Origin: UBA3496 sp964558115
GTDB lineage: Bacteria > UBA8248
DNA length: 64,000 nt
Assembly: GCA_964558115.1 (NCBI GenBank)
Contig: CAZLCI010000001.1
Coordinates: 1 to 64,000 of the forward strand
Reading direction: 5' to 3'
How positions within the stretch are numbered: position 1 is the first letter of the stretch; every line of letters starts with the position of its first letter. A program made the translations under genes and the position numbers. The notes below the pieces were generated by a model. It was not told the origin of the DNA and ran no database searches. It saw only the letters and a list, made by a program, of their open reading frames with translations. This document shows positions 17,442 to 25,595 of the stretch, piece after piece.

Positions 17442-17551
17442 TCTTAATGTTTGAGAGTTTTTGTAATAAAAAAGGTGTAAGATTTTCTAGATACTCGGGA
17501 AAATTTCAAGAAATGAAGTTGCTTATATTCGAAGAGTGAAGATAATGTTGT

Positions 17552-17579
17552 TTGACGATAGTTTCACTCACTTTATTTT
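17552..17579 (+). promoter_or_regulatory. possible promoter of the menaquinone cluster
   Basis: TTGACG (17552-17557) and TATTTT (17574-17579) are separated by 16 bases just before the ribosome site of the small ORF at 17602. The predicted transcript would start only a few bases before that site, so the call is weak. Confidence 0.25.
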
Positions 17580-17601
17580 TCTTTTTTTTAAGGAGTGGTT
17601 T

Positions 17602-17847
17602 TTGAAAAAGGACAGCTTAGGAAAAGAAGATAGGGAAAATGTTTCCGATAGTCCTGTTGAGAGAAATCTTAGGAGAATATTTGGTCAGATGAGTTTCGAG
17701 AAGAGTAATGTATACGAAGCTGGGACTAGAAATGATGGAGAAGAAAATATGGATCGTCTAAAAACATTTTCTTCGAAGAAAAAAATTAGAGCAAAAAGAA
17801 GAGAAAGAAAAGAAAATAACGGACCAAATTATGTTCCAGGTCCCTAA
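17602..17847 (+). CDS. small highly charged protein ahead of mqnE
   Basis: I do not recognise this 81-residue protein. A GTG at 17536 opens the frame earlier, but the TTG at 17602 has AAGGAG six bases upstream and yields a soluble, coherent product. The first half is acidic and mixed; residues about 57-72 are strongly basic (SSKKKIRAKRRERKENN), and the C-terminus ends NYVPGP. No membrane segment or metal motif is visible. Its stop is 22 bases before mqnE, so it is probably translated from the same message. The basic tract could bind nucleic acid or the membrane surface. Confidence 0.55.
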   Translation: MKKDSLGKEDRENVSDSPVERNLRRIFGQMSFEKSNVYEAGTRNDGEENMDRLKTFSSKKKIRAKRRERKENNGPNYVPGP

Positions 17848-17869
17848 ATTTTTATAAGGTAGGTAAAAA

Positions 17870-19009
17870 TTGGATAACCAGTACTATGAAACATATCTTC
17901 GAAAGACTTCATTGTCAGAAGTTTTGCAGAAAGTAGATAAAGGAGATAGATTATCATTTGAAGACGGTCTCTCTTTATACGCTTCAAATGATATTAATGC
18001 GATAGGATACTTAGCTAATAAAGTTCGAGAACGACTTCATGGTAATCGTACTTTTTACAATGTGAATAGTCATATTAATTATTCGAATGTTTGTGTCTTG
18101 TGGAAGGCTTGTAAATTTTGTGCTTTTGGAAAAAAAGAAGGGCAGCAAGATGCGTACTCCTATTCGTTAGAAGAAATTTTTAAACAGGCGGAAGAACTGG
18201 GGAAAGGCCGTACGGAATTTCATATGGTCGGAGGCCTTCATCCTGACTTACCGTTTGATTATTACTTAGAGATGATTCACGGTATTAAGGAAATTCATCC
18301 TCATCTTCATCTGAAATGTTTTACTTCAACTGAAATACGTTGGATTGCAGATCATATTGCCAAGATGAGTATTGAAGAAACTTTGGAAACATTGGTTAGA
18401 GCAGGACTTGGTTCCCTTACAGGTGGAGGGGCTGAAATTTTTGCAGAGCCAACAAGATCGAAAATATGCAAAGGGAAACAGTCTGCAGAGGATTGGCTAG
18501 AAGTTCACCGAATTGCACACAACATGGGATTATCTAGTACATGTACTATGTTATATGGCCATATTGAGACTGATGCTGATAGAGTAGATCATATGTTACA
18601 ACTTCGAGAATTACAGGATGAGACCAATGGTTTTACAACATTTATTCCACTATCCTTTCACCCCGATAATACACAAATGAGTGATGTACGTCCTTCTGGT
18701 GGCATTTTAGATTTAAAGAATTATGCTGTTAGTAGACTTTTATTGGATAATATTCCACATATTAAAGCTTATTGGATTATGGTTGGTCTTCCTATTGCTC
18801 AATTAAGTCAACAATATGGAGTAAATGATTTAGATGGGACTGTTGTTCAAGAAAAAATTTATCATATGGCTGGAGCTCAAACTCCATCTGAATTAACGGT
18901 TGATTATATACGAAATATTATTAGGGAAGTTGGTAGAGAGCCAGTAGAAAGAGATACCCTCTATAATGAGGTGATTCGTGAAGGAGAGAAATGGGCAGTT
19001 CATGCTTAA
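17870..19009 (+). CDS. mqnE: aminofutalosine synthase (radical SAM), MqnE
   Basis: A 379-residue radical SAM enzyme of the futalosine pathway; it joins the MqnA product to SAM to make aminofutalosine. NRTFYNVNSHINYSNVCV leads into the cluster site, and FCAFGKK is typical of MqnE rather than MqnC. The cluster cysteines are C75, C81 and C84, giving C-x5-C-x2-C instead of the usual C-x3-C-x2-C. Downstream blocks EFHMVGGLHPDLPFDYY and GLGSLTGGGAEIF are normal. Start TTG follows an AAGGTAGG site. It overlaps mqnA by 19 bases, implying translational coupling. Confidence 0.92.
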   Translation: MDNQYYETYLRKTSLSEVLQKVDKGDRLSFEDGLSLYASNDINAIGYLANKVRERLHGNRTFYNVNSHINYSNVCVLWKACKFCAFGKKEGQQDAYSYSLEEIFKQAEELGKGRTEFHMVGGLHPDLPFDYYLEMIHGIKEIHPHLHLKCFTSTEIRWIADHIAKMSIEETLETLVRAGLGSLTGGGAEIFAEPTRSKICKGKQSAEDWLEVHRIAHNMGLSSTCTMLYGHIETDADRVDHMLQLRELQDETNGFTTFIPLSFHPDNTQMSDVRPSGGILDLKNYAVSRLLLDNIPHIKAYWIMVGLPIAQLSQQYGVNDLDGTVVQEKIYHMAGAQTPSELTVDYIRNIIREVGREPVERDTLYNEVIREGEKWAVHA

Positions 19010-21300
19010 GACTCGGAACAGTTCCTTTCATTAATGCAAGACCTCTTACATTCAGTCTCGAAAATAATGAAAACATTCAAATTGTTAGTTTCCCTCCTAG
19101 TGAACTATCTTCACTTTTAAAAGATAATAAGTTAGATGGTGCATTAGTTTCTTCGTTTTCTTTATTTAGATTAAAGAATTCTAGATATGTGCCTAAAATT
19201 GGGATAGTAAGTAATGGTCCAGTAGAAAGTATTCGCCTGTATTGTAGAAAACCCGCGGATACATTGCAGGTGGTTGGTCTAGATTCTTGGTCTCTTTCCG
19301 CAAGCAATATGTTACGCGTTCTGCTGAAACACCGATGGGGAGTAGAACCAAAGTTCGTTCCTGTAAATCCCAAAATACCTCCAAAAGAAGATAATCAATT
19401 AGATGCATTTCTTTTAATTGGTGACAATGCATTAAGAGAGCCTCCAGGAGATTTTTATGTGGTGGACTTAGGAGATGAATGGACTGCGTTCACAAAGCTT
19501 CCTTTTGTGTATGCAGTCTGGGTTTTCCCGGAAGGTAAAGGAAATTCTGATATCGCGTGTGAATTAATTAAATCAAAAGAAGAAGGGATTAAGAATCTAG
19601 ATAAAATTACTTCTGTTCTTGCAAGTGAGAATTTATTTATAAAAGAAGGAGATATCCGTAATTATTTAACAAATTGTATTTTATACGATGTGGGAGAAAA
19701 AGAGGAAGAAGGGCTAAATTTATATTACGATTACTTACAGAAAGATGGTCTTGTGGAAAAAGGATGGATTGCGAGGAAATTACCTGTACCAGACATTCGT
19801 TTCCATAAAGAAGGAGCAGAAAATCAAAAGGAAGATTTAGAAATTTTTAATTCTTCTAATTCTCAAGAAGACGAGCAACTTTGTTTTAAATCTATTGCTG
19901 ATGTGTCTTCCATGATTAGAGAAAAGAAAATTTCACCTTTAGATCTTACACAGTCTTTCTTGAAACAAATTGAAAAAATAAATAGTAAATTGAACGTATA
20001 CGTTACTGTTACAGAAGAAGAAGCGTTAAAAAAGGCGACAAAGGCAGAGAAAGAAATCAATAGAGGAAATTATAGAGGCCCTTTGCACGGTATCCCTTTT
20101 GCGGCAAAAGATATCATTAATACGGAGAAAATCCTTACTACAAATGGTTCTAATTTTTTTAAAGATCATTACCCTGACAAGGACGCGTTTGTAATAAGTT
20201 CTCTTTACGATGCAGGTGCTGTTTTGTTGGGTAAAGTGAATACTCATGAGTTTGCTGGGGGTTCAACAACCATCAATCCATTCTATGGTACTACTAAAAA
20301 TCCATGGAATACCGAGAGGATAGTAGGAGGTTCTAGTGGAGGTTCTGCGGCTGCCGTAGCTTCGTATTTGACGACTTTTTCATTGGGAACCGATACAGGC
20401 GGTTCGATAAGAACTCCTGCTGGTTTTTGTGGTGTTGTAGGTCTTAAGCCTACTCATGGAAGAGTAAGTTTATCTGGAGTTTGTCCAAACGTTTTGAGCT
20501 TTGATCATGTAGGACCGATGGCAAGAAGTACAGAAGATATAGCTATAATTCTTGAAAGTATGGCAGGGTATGATTTTCAAGATTCTAAATCTAAAGATAT
20601 TCCTGTTCCAGAATATTCTTCAACCATTGATCAGGGAATCAAGGATAAGAGGATTGTTATCTGTCCGGATTTTTATAATCATTCTGATGTCGATTCTGCA
20701 GTACGAGAAAATTTTGAAAGTGCATGTTTGGTTTTTGAAAGTCTAGGAGCAATTGTAGAGGAGATCCCTTTCCCACATTTTGAAAAAGTAATGAATATTT
20801 TTCCGAAGATAGCTGGACCGGAGTTTTCAGAATTTCATAGATCCTTTTTTGAAAAGAATCCAAAAAGTTATGGAGAAGATATTTTAAAACGTCTTGATTG
20901 GTCTTTTGAAATTTCAATGGACGAGTACGTTAGAGGTTTGCGTGAACGTGAAATTTTCCAAAGAGAAATGGAGGAATTTTTCAAAACTTTTGATGCTCTT
21001 ATTTCTCCGGCTCTTCCGTGTGTTGCTCCAACAATAGAAGGTCTCAAAGCTAATATAGACAAAAAAGAAATAGTTTATGATTATCTGCATCGACCATTTT
21101 TAACTCCTCATAATGTAACAGGATTTCCTGCATTAGTTTCTCCTACGGGATTTGACCAAATTGGGATGCCTACCTCTATACAGATTGTTTCTGGTCCATG
21201 GAAAGAGGAAAGTTTATTCCAGATTGCGCATGCTTTTGAAAAAGAGAGTTCATCATATAGAAATGTTATTCCTGAAATTATACTTAGAGAGAATGGTTAG
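18991..21300 (+). CDS. mqnA: fusion of chorismate dehydratase MqnA with an amidase-signature amidase
   Basis: One uninterrupted 769-residue frame with two full enzymes. Residues 1-262 are MqnA (LRLGTVPFINARPL, DGALVSSFSLFRL, TKLPFVYAVWVFP), a periplasmic-binding-protein fold that dehydrates chorismate to 3-enolpyruvylbenzoate, step one of the futalosine route. Residues about 263-300 form a Glu/Asn/Ser-rich linker. Residues about 300-769 are an amidase-signature enzyme with the whole triad: Lys373 in FAAKDI, cis-Ser448 in GGSSGGS and nucleophile Ser472 in DTGGSIR, spaced 75 and 24 residues apart as in known members. The start ATG has AAGGAG and lies inside the mqnE end. No amide hydrolysis step is known in this pathway. 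Confidence 0.9.
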   Translation: MGSSCLRLGTVPFINARPLTFSLENNENIQIVSFPPSELSSLLKDNKLDGALVSSFSLFRLKNSRYVPKIGIVSNGPVESIRLYCRKPADTLQVVGLDSWSLSASNMLRVLLKHRWGVEPKFVPVNPKIPPKEDNQLDAFLLIGDNALREPPGDFYVVDLGDEWTAFTKLPFVYAVWVFPEGKGNSDIACELIKSKEEGIKNLDKITSVLASENLFIKEGDIRNYLTNCILYDVGEKEEEGLNLYYDYLQKDGLVEKGWIARKLPVPDIRFHKEGAENQKEDLEIFNSSNSQEDEQLCFKSIADVSSMIREKKISPLDLTQSFLKQIEKINSKLNVYVTVTEEEALKKATKAEKEINRGNYRGPLHGIPFAAKDIINTEKILTTNGSNFFKDHYPDKDAFVISSLYDAGAVLLGKVNTHEFAGGSTTINPFYGTTKNPWNTERIVGGSSGGSAAAVASYLTTFSLGTDTGGSIRTPAGFCGVVGLKPTHGRVSLSGVCPNVLSFDHVGPMARSTEDIAIILESMAGYDFQDSKSKDIPVPEYSSTIDQGIKDKRIVICPDFYNHSDVDSAVRENFESACLVFESLGAIVEEIPFPHFEKVMNIFPKIAGPEFSEFHRSFFEKNPKSYGEDILKRLDWSFEISMDEYVRGLREREIFQREMEEFFKTFDALISPALPCVAPTIEGLKANIDKKEIVYDYLHRPFLTPHNVTGFPALVSPTGFDQIGMPTSIQIVSGPWKEESLFQIAHAFEKESSSYRNVIPEIILRENG

Positions 21301-21354
21301 TTTTGTTATTTATGGCATAATTTTTTCGTAATTTATTACGGAGATGATTTAATA

Positions 21355-22428
21355 ATGGCAGAAAAAAGATTTTACGAGGTAATAGAGAAAACCTTACTTG
21401 GTGAAAGATTATCTTCAGATGACTGTCTTGTATTGTTTCAAGGTGATGACTTAGTTGCGCTCGGCGCTGCTGCTGATCAAATCAGAAATTCTTATCACCC
21501 AGGGCGTATTGCTACTTATTGCGTTGATCGAAATATAAATTATACGAATGTATGTGATGTTTATTGTACATTCTGTGCATTCTATAGACCTCCAGGTGGA
21601 CATCCCGAATCATATGTAAGAACAAAAGAAGAAATCAAGGAAAAGATAGATGAATTATATTCTTTGGGAGGAAAGCAGATTCTATTACAAGGAGGACACC
21701 ACCCAGATCTGCGAATAGAATGGTATGAAGGTTTATTTTCATGGATGAAGGCTGAATATCCCGATCTACATTTACATGCGCTGAGCCCTCCAGAGATTTA
21801 TCATATTTCCAAACTAGAAGATATGCCGTTTGAAGTTGTAATAAATAGGTTGCATCAAGCTGGTCTTGATTCTATTCCAGGAGGTGGTGGGGAAATTTTA
21901 GTAGATCGAGTTCGAAACAAGATTTCAAAATTAAAAGTCAATACAGAAGGGTGGCTCGAAATTATGAGAGTAGCACACGGTCTTGGTTTGCGATCTACTG
22001 CTACAATGATGTTTGGTCATGTGGAAACTCTAGAAGAGAGAGTTGAACATTTAAATTCTTTAAGAGAATTGCAGGATCAAACAAAAGGTTTTACTGCATT
22101 TATTTGTTGGACTTTCCAGAATGACGGTTCTGCAACTCTAAGAGTTCCCACAGTAGGTAGTAGTGAATATTTAAAAACATTGTCTATCAGCAGACTTTTT
22201 TTAGATAATATTCCAAATTTTCAATCTTCTTGGGTGACTCAAGGAATGAAGATTGGAGAACTTTCCCTTCACTATGGTGCAAATGACATGGGGTCTACTA
22301 TGATTGAGGAGAATGTCGTGAGTTCTGCGGGCACGACTTATTGCCTGAATGAAGAAGATTTGAGTGTCATGGCAAAGAATGCTGGTCTAGTGCCGAAAAG
22401 ACGAAATTTTTTCTATGATTTAGTCTGA
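21355..22428 (+). CDS. mqnC: cyclic dehypoxanthinyl futalosine synthase (radical SAM), MqnC
   Basis: A 357-residue radical SAM enzyme that cyclises dehypoxanthinyl futalosine. RIATYCVDRNINYTNVC followed by C71 and C74 gives the standard C67-x3-C71-x2-C74 cluster site, and TFCAFYRPPG is typical of MqnC. Further conserved blocks are ILLQGGHHPDLRIEWY, LDSIPGGGGEILVDRVR and MFGHVETLEERVEHL. A good ribosome site (ACGGAG) precedes the ATG. It follows the mqnA fusion by 54 bases in the same orientation. Confidence 0.95.
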   Translation: MAEKRFYEVIEKTLLGERLSSDDCLVLFQGDDLVALGAAADQIRNSYHPGRIATYCVDRNINYTNVCDVYCTFCAFYRPPGGHPESYVRTKEEIKEKIDELYSLGGKQILLQGGHHPDLRIEWYEGLFSWMKAEYPDLHLHALSPPEIYHISKLEDMPFEVVINRLHQAGLDSIPGGGGEILVDRVRNKISKLKVNTEGWLEIMRVAHGLGLRSTATMMFGHVETLEERVEHLNSLRELQDQTKGFTAFICWTFQNDGSATLRVPTVGSSEYLKTLSISRLFLDNIPNFQSSWVTQGMKIGELSLHYGANDMGSTMIEENVVSSAGTTYCLNEEDLSVMAKNAGLVPKRRNFFYDLV

Positions 22429-22438
22429 TTTTTCTTTC

Positions 22439-23716
22439 GTGAAAGAATTAAGTTTGGATAACACTAAAGATACATTTCAACTATGGACAGCCGATCTTAT
22501 TTGCCCGGTAAACGATTTACCTATAAGAAATGGAGCAGTTTTAACTTCAAATGGTAAAGTTTTAGCAGTAGGAGAGGAAGAATTTATTCGTCCTCACAGC
22601 ACTTTTGTAACCGAGAGACACTTTGAAAACTCGATTCTTATTCCAGGACTAGTGAATTCACATACACATCTTGAATTAAGTGGTATGCAAATTTTACCAT
22701 CGAAACTGTCGGAATGGATTCCAAATTTAGTATCGCAAACAAGAGAGTGGCCGAGTCATTTATTTCTTTCTTCCTCAAGGATTGGAACAGCTAAAAGTAT
22801 TTCTTCAGGCGTAACCTGTGTTGGAGATATTAGCGTCTCGGGTGAGAGTAAGACAGCTATTGTTGATGCAGGAATGAGGGGCATAATTTTTCATGAATTT
22901 TTAGGAATTAATGAAAAAGAAGCTGAATCAATTTTTAATAAAAAAATAGCAGAAATTTATGAATCTAAGGATTACGAAGGAGAATCGAACGAATTTGTTC
23001 GTAATGGTCTTAGTCCTCATTCTCCTTATTCTGCTTCTTTCGATCTTTATAATAGAATTGTGTCTCATGGAAGTTCAAATAATTTCAAAGTAGCAACACA
23101 TCTTCTTGAAAGTCCAGATGAGTTGCAATTTTTGCAGACTGGGGAAGGTGATTTTCAAGAGATGTTCGAAAGATTACAAAGTGATATAGATTTTTTTGAA
23201 CCTTTCGGTTGCAGTCCCATAGAGTTTTTTAATCAAAAGGGGATTCTTCGAAATATTCATCTAACTATTCATTGTAATCAAACGGATGAAAATGATTGGA
23301 GATTATTACGGACAAACGGAGTCTATGTTTGTGTTTGTCCAAGGTCTGCATCTTTTTTTGATCATGCTTTAGCAGATATTCGAGGAATGAGGAATCAAGG
23401 AGTAATGTTGTGTCTAGGGACAGATAGTCTTGCTAGTTCTCCTTCTCTATCTGTTTTGGAAGAAGCAATAGCCTTAAGAGAAGCAGATAGTACTATCGAA
23501 GCAAGTGAACTTCTTATGTATTGCACACTCTCTGGTTCAAAGGCTTTAGGATTTGAAAATGAAGGAATTGGTTCAATTATGCCTGGAGGTGTTGCAGATT
23601 TTGCAGTTGTAGAAGTATCCAAAGACCATAAATATTTAGATATAGAACATATTTTCGACAAACGTTCGGTTGTTGGATGTACTGTTATAAATGGGATGAT
23701 ACGATTTGAAAAATAA
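22439..23716 (+). CDS. amidohydrolase, probable aminofutalosine deaminase
   Basis: A 425-residue metal-dependent amidohydrolase of the SAH/guanine deaminase type. Metal ligands: His75 and His77 in NSHTHLELSG, a His in KVATHLLES, and the Asp in CLGTDSLASS; LTIHCNQTDENDW supplies another conserved His. In futalosine operons this family removes the amino group of aminofutalosine to give futalosine before MqnB and MqnC act. The GTG start is 10 bases after mqnC and has no clear ribosome site, so it may rely on coupling. The position in the cluster supports the assignment; the substrate is inferred from context. Confidence 0.8.
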   Translation: MKELSLDNTKDTFQLWTADLICPVNDLPIRNGAVLTSNGKVLAVGEEEFIRPHSTFVTERHFENSILIPGLVNSHTHLELSGMQILPSKLSEWIPNLVSQTREWPSHLFLSSSRIGTAKSISSGVTCVGDISVSGESKTAIVDAGMRGIIFHEFLGINEKEAESIFNKKIAEIYESKDYEGESNEFVRNGLSPHSPYSASFDLYNRIVSHGSSNNFKVATHLLESPDELQFLQTGEGDFQEMFERLQSDIDFFEPFGCSPIEFFNQKGILRNIHLTIHCNQTDENDWRLLRTNGVYVCVCPRSASFFDHALADIRGMRNQGVMLCLGTDSLASSPSLSVLEEAIALREADSTIEASELLMYCTLSGSKALGFENEGIGSIMPGGVADFAVVEVSKDHKYLDIEHIFDKRSVVGCTVINGMIRFEK

Positions 23717-23799
23717 ATATTAATGGGTTTGAATAAGTAAGAATTTTGTAATCAATTAATTTATGGGCCTAGATAGTCCAGAGAGGAGAATTTTTTCTG

Positions 23800-24405
23800 A
23801 TGCCAAAAAAAGAAATGTTATTTGATAAAACTAATTGGAGAACTAGAAAACCAAGATATGATGTAGCAGAGGCAAAAATCGGAAGGGTGCTAACGGTGAG
23901 AATGGCACCGGGAGATGATTTATTCGGAACCACAGTAAAAATATGCAAGGAAAAAAAATTAAAATCAGGAGTGATATTGAGTGTAGCAGCTAGTCTTAGA
24001 AAAGCGACATTAAGAAATGTATGGAAATTTCCAGAACCTTTCCCTATTAATGATGAATGTAGAATCTTTACTCCTATCAATGGACCATTAGAACTTTTGC
24101 AAATGAGCGGCAATATTACACAGACAGAAAATGGAGAACCTTATCTTCATGCGCATGTAACTATTTCTATGGGAAGGCCAGAAGCGACATGCTTCGGAGG
24201 CCATCTTGTTGAAGGATGTGAAATTTTTAGTACTTGCGAGATGGTGATAGCAGAGATTGATGGTATTGATTTTATGAGACTGATGGATAAGCATACACGT
24301 GTAGGCGAAATATATGGAATCGAACTTGAGGGAAAAAGTTCTACTCAAGTAAAAAAAGCTATTTCTGATAGAAAGAAACGTCCTAAACCTAATGGAGTTA
24401 GGTAG
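23800..24405 (+). CDS. PPC/DUF296-domain protein
   Basis: The protein has 201 residues. The PPC (plant and prokaryote conserved) domain is recognised by RVLTVRMAPGDDLFGTTVKIC, PYLHAHVTISMG and CFGGHLVEGCEI; the three His of HAH and GGH form the usual metal-like site. Bacterial PPC proteins are small trimeric proteins of unknown function, sometimes linked to DNA or coenzyme metabolism. The C-terminal tail KKAISDRKKRPKPNGVR is basic. It ends the mqn gene run after an 83-base gap and its stop overlaps the end of the opposing selenoprotein gene by eight bases. No role in menaquinone synthesis is known. Confidence 0.82.
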   Translation: MPKKEMLFDKTNWRTRKPRYDVAEAKIGRVLTVRMAPGDDLFGTTVKICKEKKLKSGVILSVAASLRKATLRNVWKFPEPFPINDECRIFTPINGPLELLQMSGNITQTENGEPYLHAHVTISMGRPEATCFGGHLVEGCEIFSTCEMVIAEIDGIDFMRLMDKHTRVGEIYGIELEGKSSTQVKKAISDRKKRPKPNGVR

Positions 24406-24682
24406 TTTCCTTTTCGTCAGATGATTTTTGAGATTTCTTAAATCGTTGATTCATACTTTGTGCTATTCCACCTATTACGGCTGAAACTACGTTGAAAGTT
24501 GAGTCTAGAGTTTCTTCTGATATTTCTTTTTTTCTAGCATCTGCTAGACGGTGGTTTACTCAGGGTTGGCAGTTTCTCGTGATAGCTACTGAGAGACCTA
24601 TTAGAATTTTTTCTCTTTCTGTCAACAGATCGGAACTGTGTGCATCACGATAAAATTTTCGGAAATCTGATTTGTCTGACAT
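24398..24682 (-). CDS. AhpD-like (carboxymuconolactone decarboxylase family) selenoprotein, Sec at TGA codon 41
   Basis: Read through an in-frame TGA (24562-24560), this gives 94 residues. The segment GLSVAITRNCQPUVNHRLADARKKEI matches the helix pair of AhpD/CMD proteins, where the site is C-x2-C-x2-H; the TGA falls exactly on the second Cys (Cys38-Gln-Pro-Sec41-x2-His44). The sequence on both sides stays in the same frame and the same family, ending in a normal TAA. The ATG has AAAGGA six bases upstream. A hairpin just after the TGA fits a bacterial SECIS. The likely role is a peroxidatic thiol/selenol redox enzyme. Standard gene callers would miss it or split it. The 3' end overlaps the PPC gene by eight bases. 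Confidence 0.85.
24533..24548 (-). promoter_or_regulatory. SECIS-like hairpin downstream of the Sec TGA
   Basis: On the minus strand TCTAGC pairs with GCTAGA around an AGAT loop. A further A-T pair is possible but would leave a two-base loop. The loop starts 17 bases after the TGA, within the 16-37 base range of the bacterial SECIS model, and G is the second loop base, as that model asks. It should recruit SelB to insert selenocysteine. Confidence 0.7.
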
Positions 24683-24804
24683 GATTAGTCCTTTGTAAGA
24701 GGTTTGGTGAAATTATGGATAAAAATGAAATACTAGCATTTATCCTAAACGAGTTTTAATATTTTCATCAAATAATTTTACTAAAAATTAACAAGAGGTG
24801 AAAT

Positions 24805-25590
24805 TTGGAGCTGGGACTTAAGGGCAAAGTTGCAATTATAACTGGAGGTAGTGCTGGTCTTGGTCTAGCATCTGCATGTGAATTGGCAAAAGAGGGTTGT
24901 CATGTAGCTATTTGCGCAAGAAACTCAGAGAGACTTATGAGCGCAAAAAACAAAATCGAACAAATTGCAAATGCTGAAGTTTTGGCAATTCAAAGTGATG
25001 TCTCTACTATTTCTGATACAAAAAAAATAGTGGAGGAGGTAATAAATCATTTCAGTACAATTCATATATTACTTAGTAATGCTGGTGTTAGTTTGACAAA
25101 AAACTTTCTGGATCTTGAAATCAAAGACTGGAAAGAATTGATGGATCTTAATCTTTATGCTGGAGTTCAATTATGTAAAGAAATTATTCCTTACATGCAG
25201 AGACAAAAGTGGGGTCGAATTATTTTTACCGGTTCAACTAGCATCAAACAACCAAGAGAAAAAAGAAGTGTCGCGAATGTTACGAAATCTACACTTTTAA
25301 ATTTTATGAAATCTATAGCAAATGAATTTATTCTAGATGGGATTCTTGTGAATATGATAAGCCCGGGACGTTTTGATACACATTGGGAAGAGAGGATTAA
25401 CGCAATGTCTTTAGAAACTGGAAAATCTAGAAATGAAATTTACTCCGATGTTATTAAAGATATTAAAATAGGCCGTCTTGGGAAGCCAGAAGAGTTTGCA
25501 GCTGCTGTTGCATTTCTTGCTAGCGAAAGAGCTAGTTTTATTACTGGAATCAATATGCAGGTTGATGGTGGAGAATTGAGAAGTATCTAA
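24805..25590 (+). CDS. SDR-family oxidoreductase-like protein lacking the catalytic Tyr
   Basis: A 261-residue short-chain dehydrogenase. The nucleotide site TGGSAGLG at 13-20 and LLSNAGV at 89-95 are normal, and the C-terminal ITGINMQVDGG fits FabG-like enzymes. The active-site segment reads ANVTK, so Lys161 is kept but the catalytic Tyr is Ala157. It is thus similar to, but not the same as, the SDR at 1024. It may be a divergent enzyme using another acid or a binding protein. The TTG start follows GAGGTG. Upstream, 122 bases separate it from the divergent selenoprotein gene; crcB converges five bases downstream. Confidence 0.82.
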   Translation: MELGLKGKVAIITGGSAGLGLASACELAKEGCHVAICARNSERLMSAKNKIEQIANAEVLAIQSDVSTISDTKKIVEEVINHFSTIHILLSNAGVSLTKNFLDLEIKDWKELMDLNLYAGVQLCKEIIPYMQRQKWGRIIFTGSTSIKQPREKRSVANVTKSTLLNFMKSIANEFILDGILVNMISPGRFDTHWEERINAMSLETGKSRNEIYSDVIKDIKIGRLGKPEEFAAAVAFLASERASFITGINMQVDGGELRSI

Positions 25591-25595
25591 AGCGT

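Noticed and set aside
24398..24682. Reading the TGA-interrupted AhpD-like gene as a pseudogene
   Set aside because: The frame is intact on both sides, the TGA falls exactly on the redox Cys, and a SECIS-like hairpin follows; no other decay is seen.
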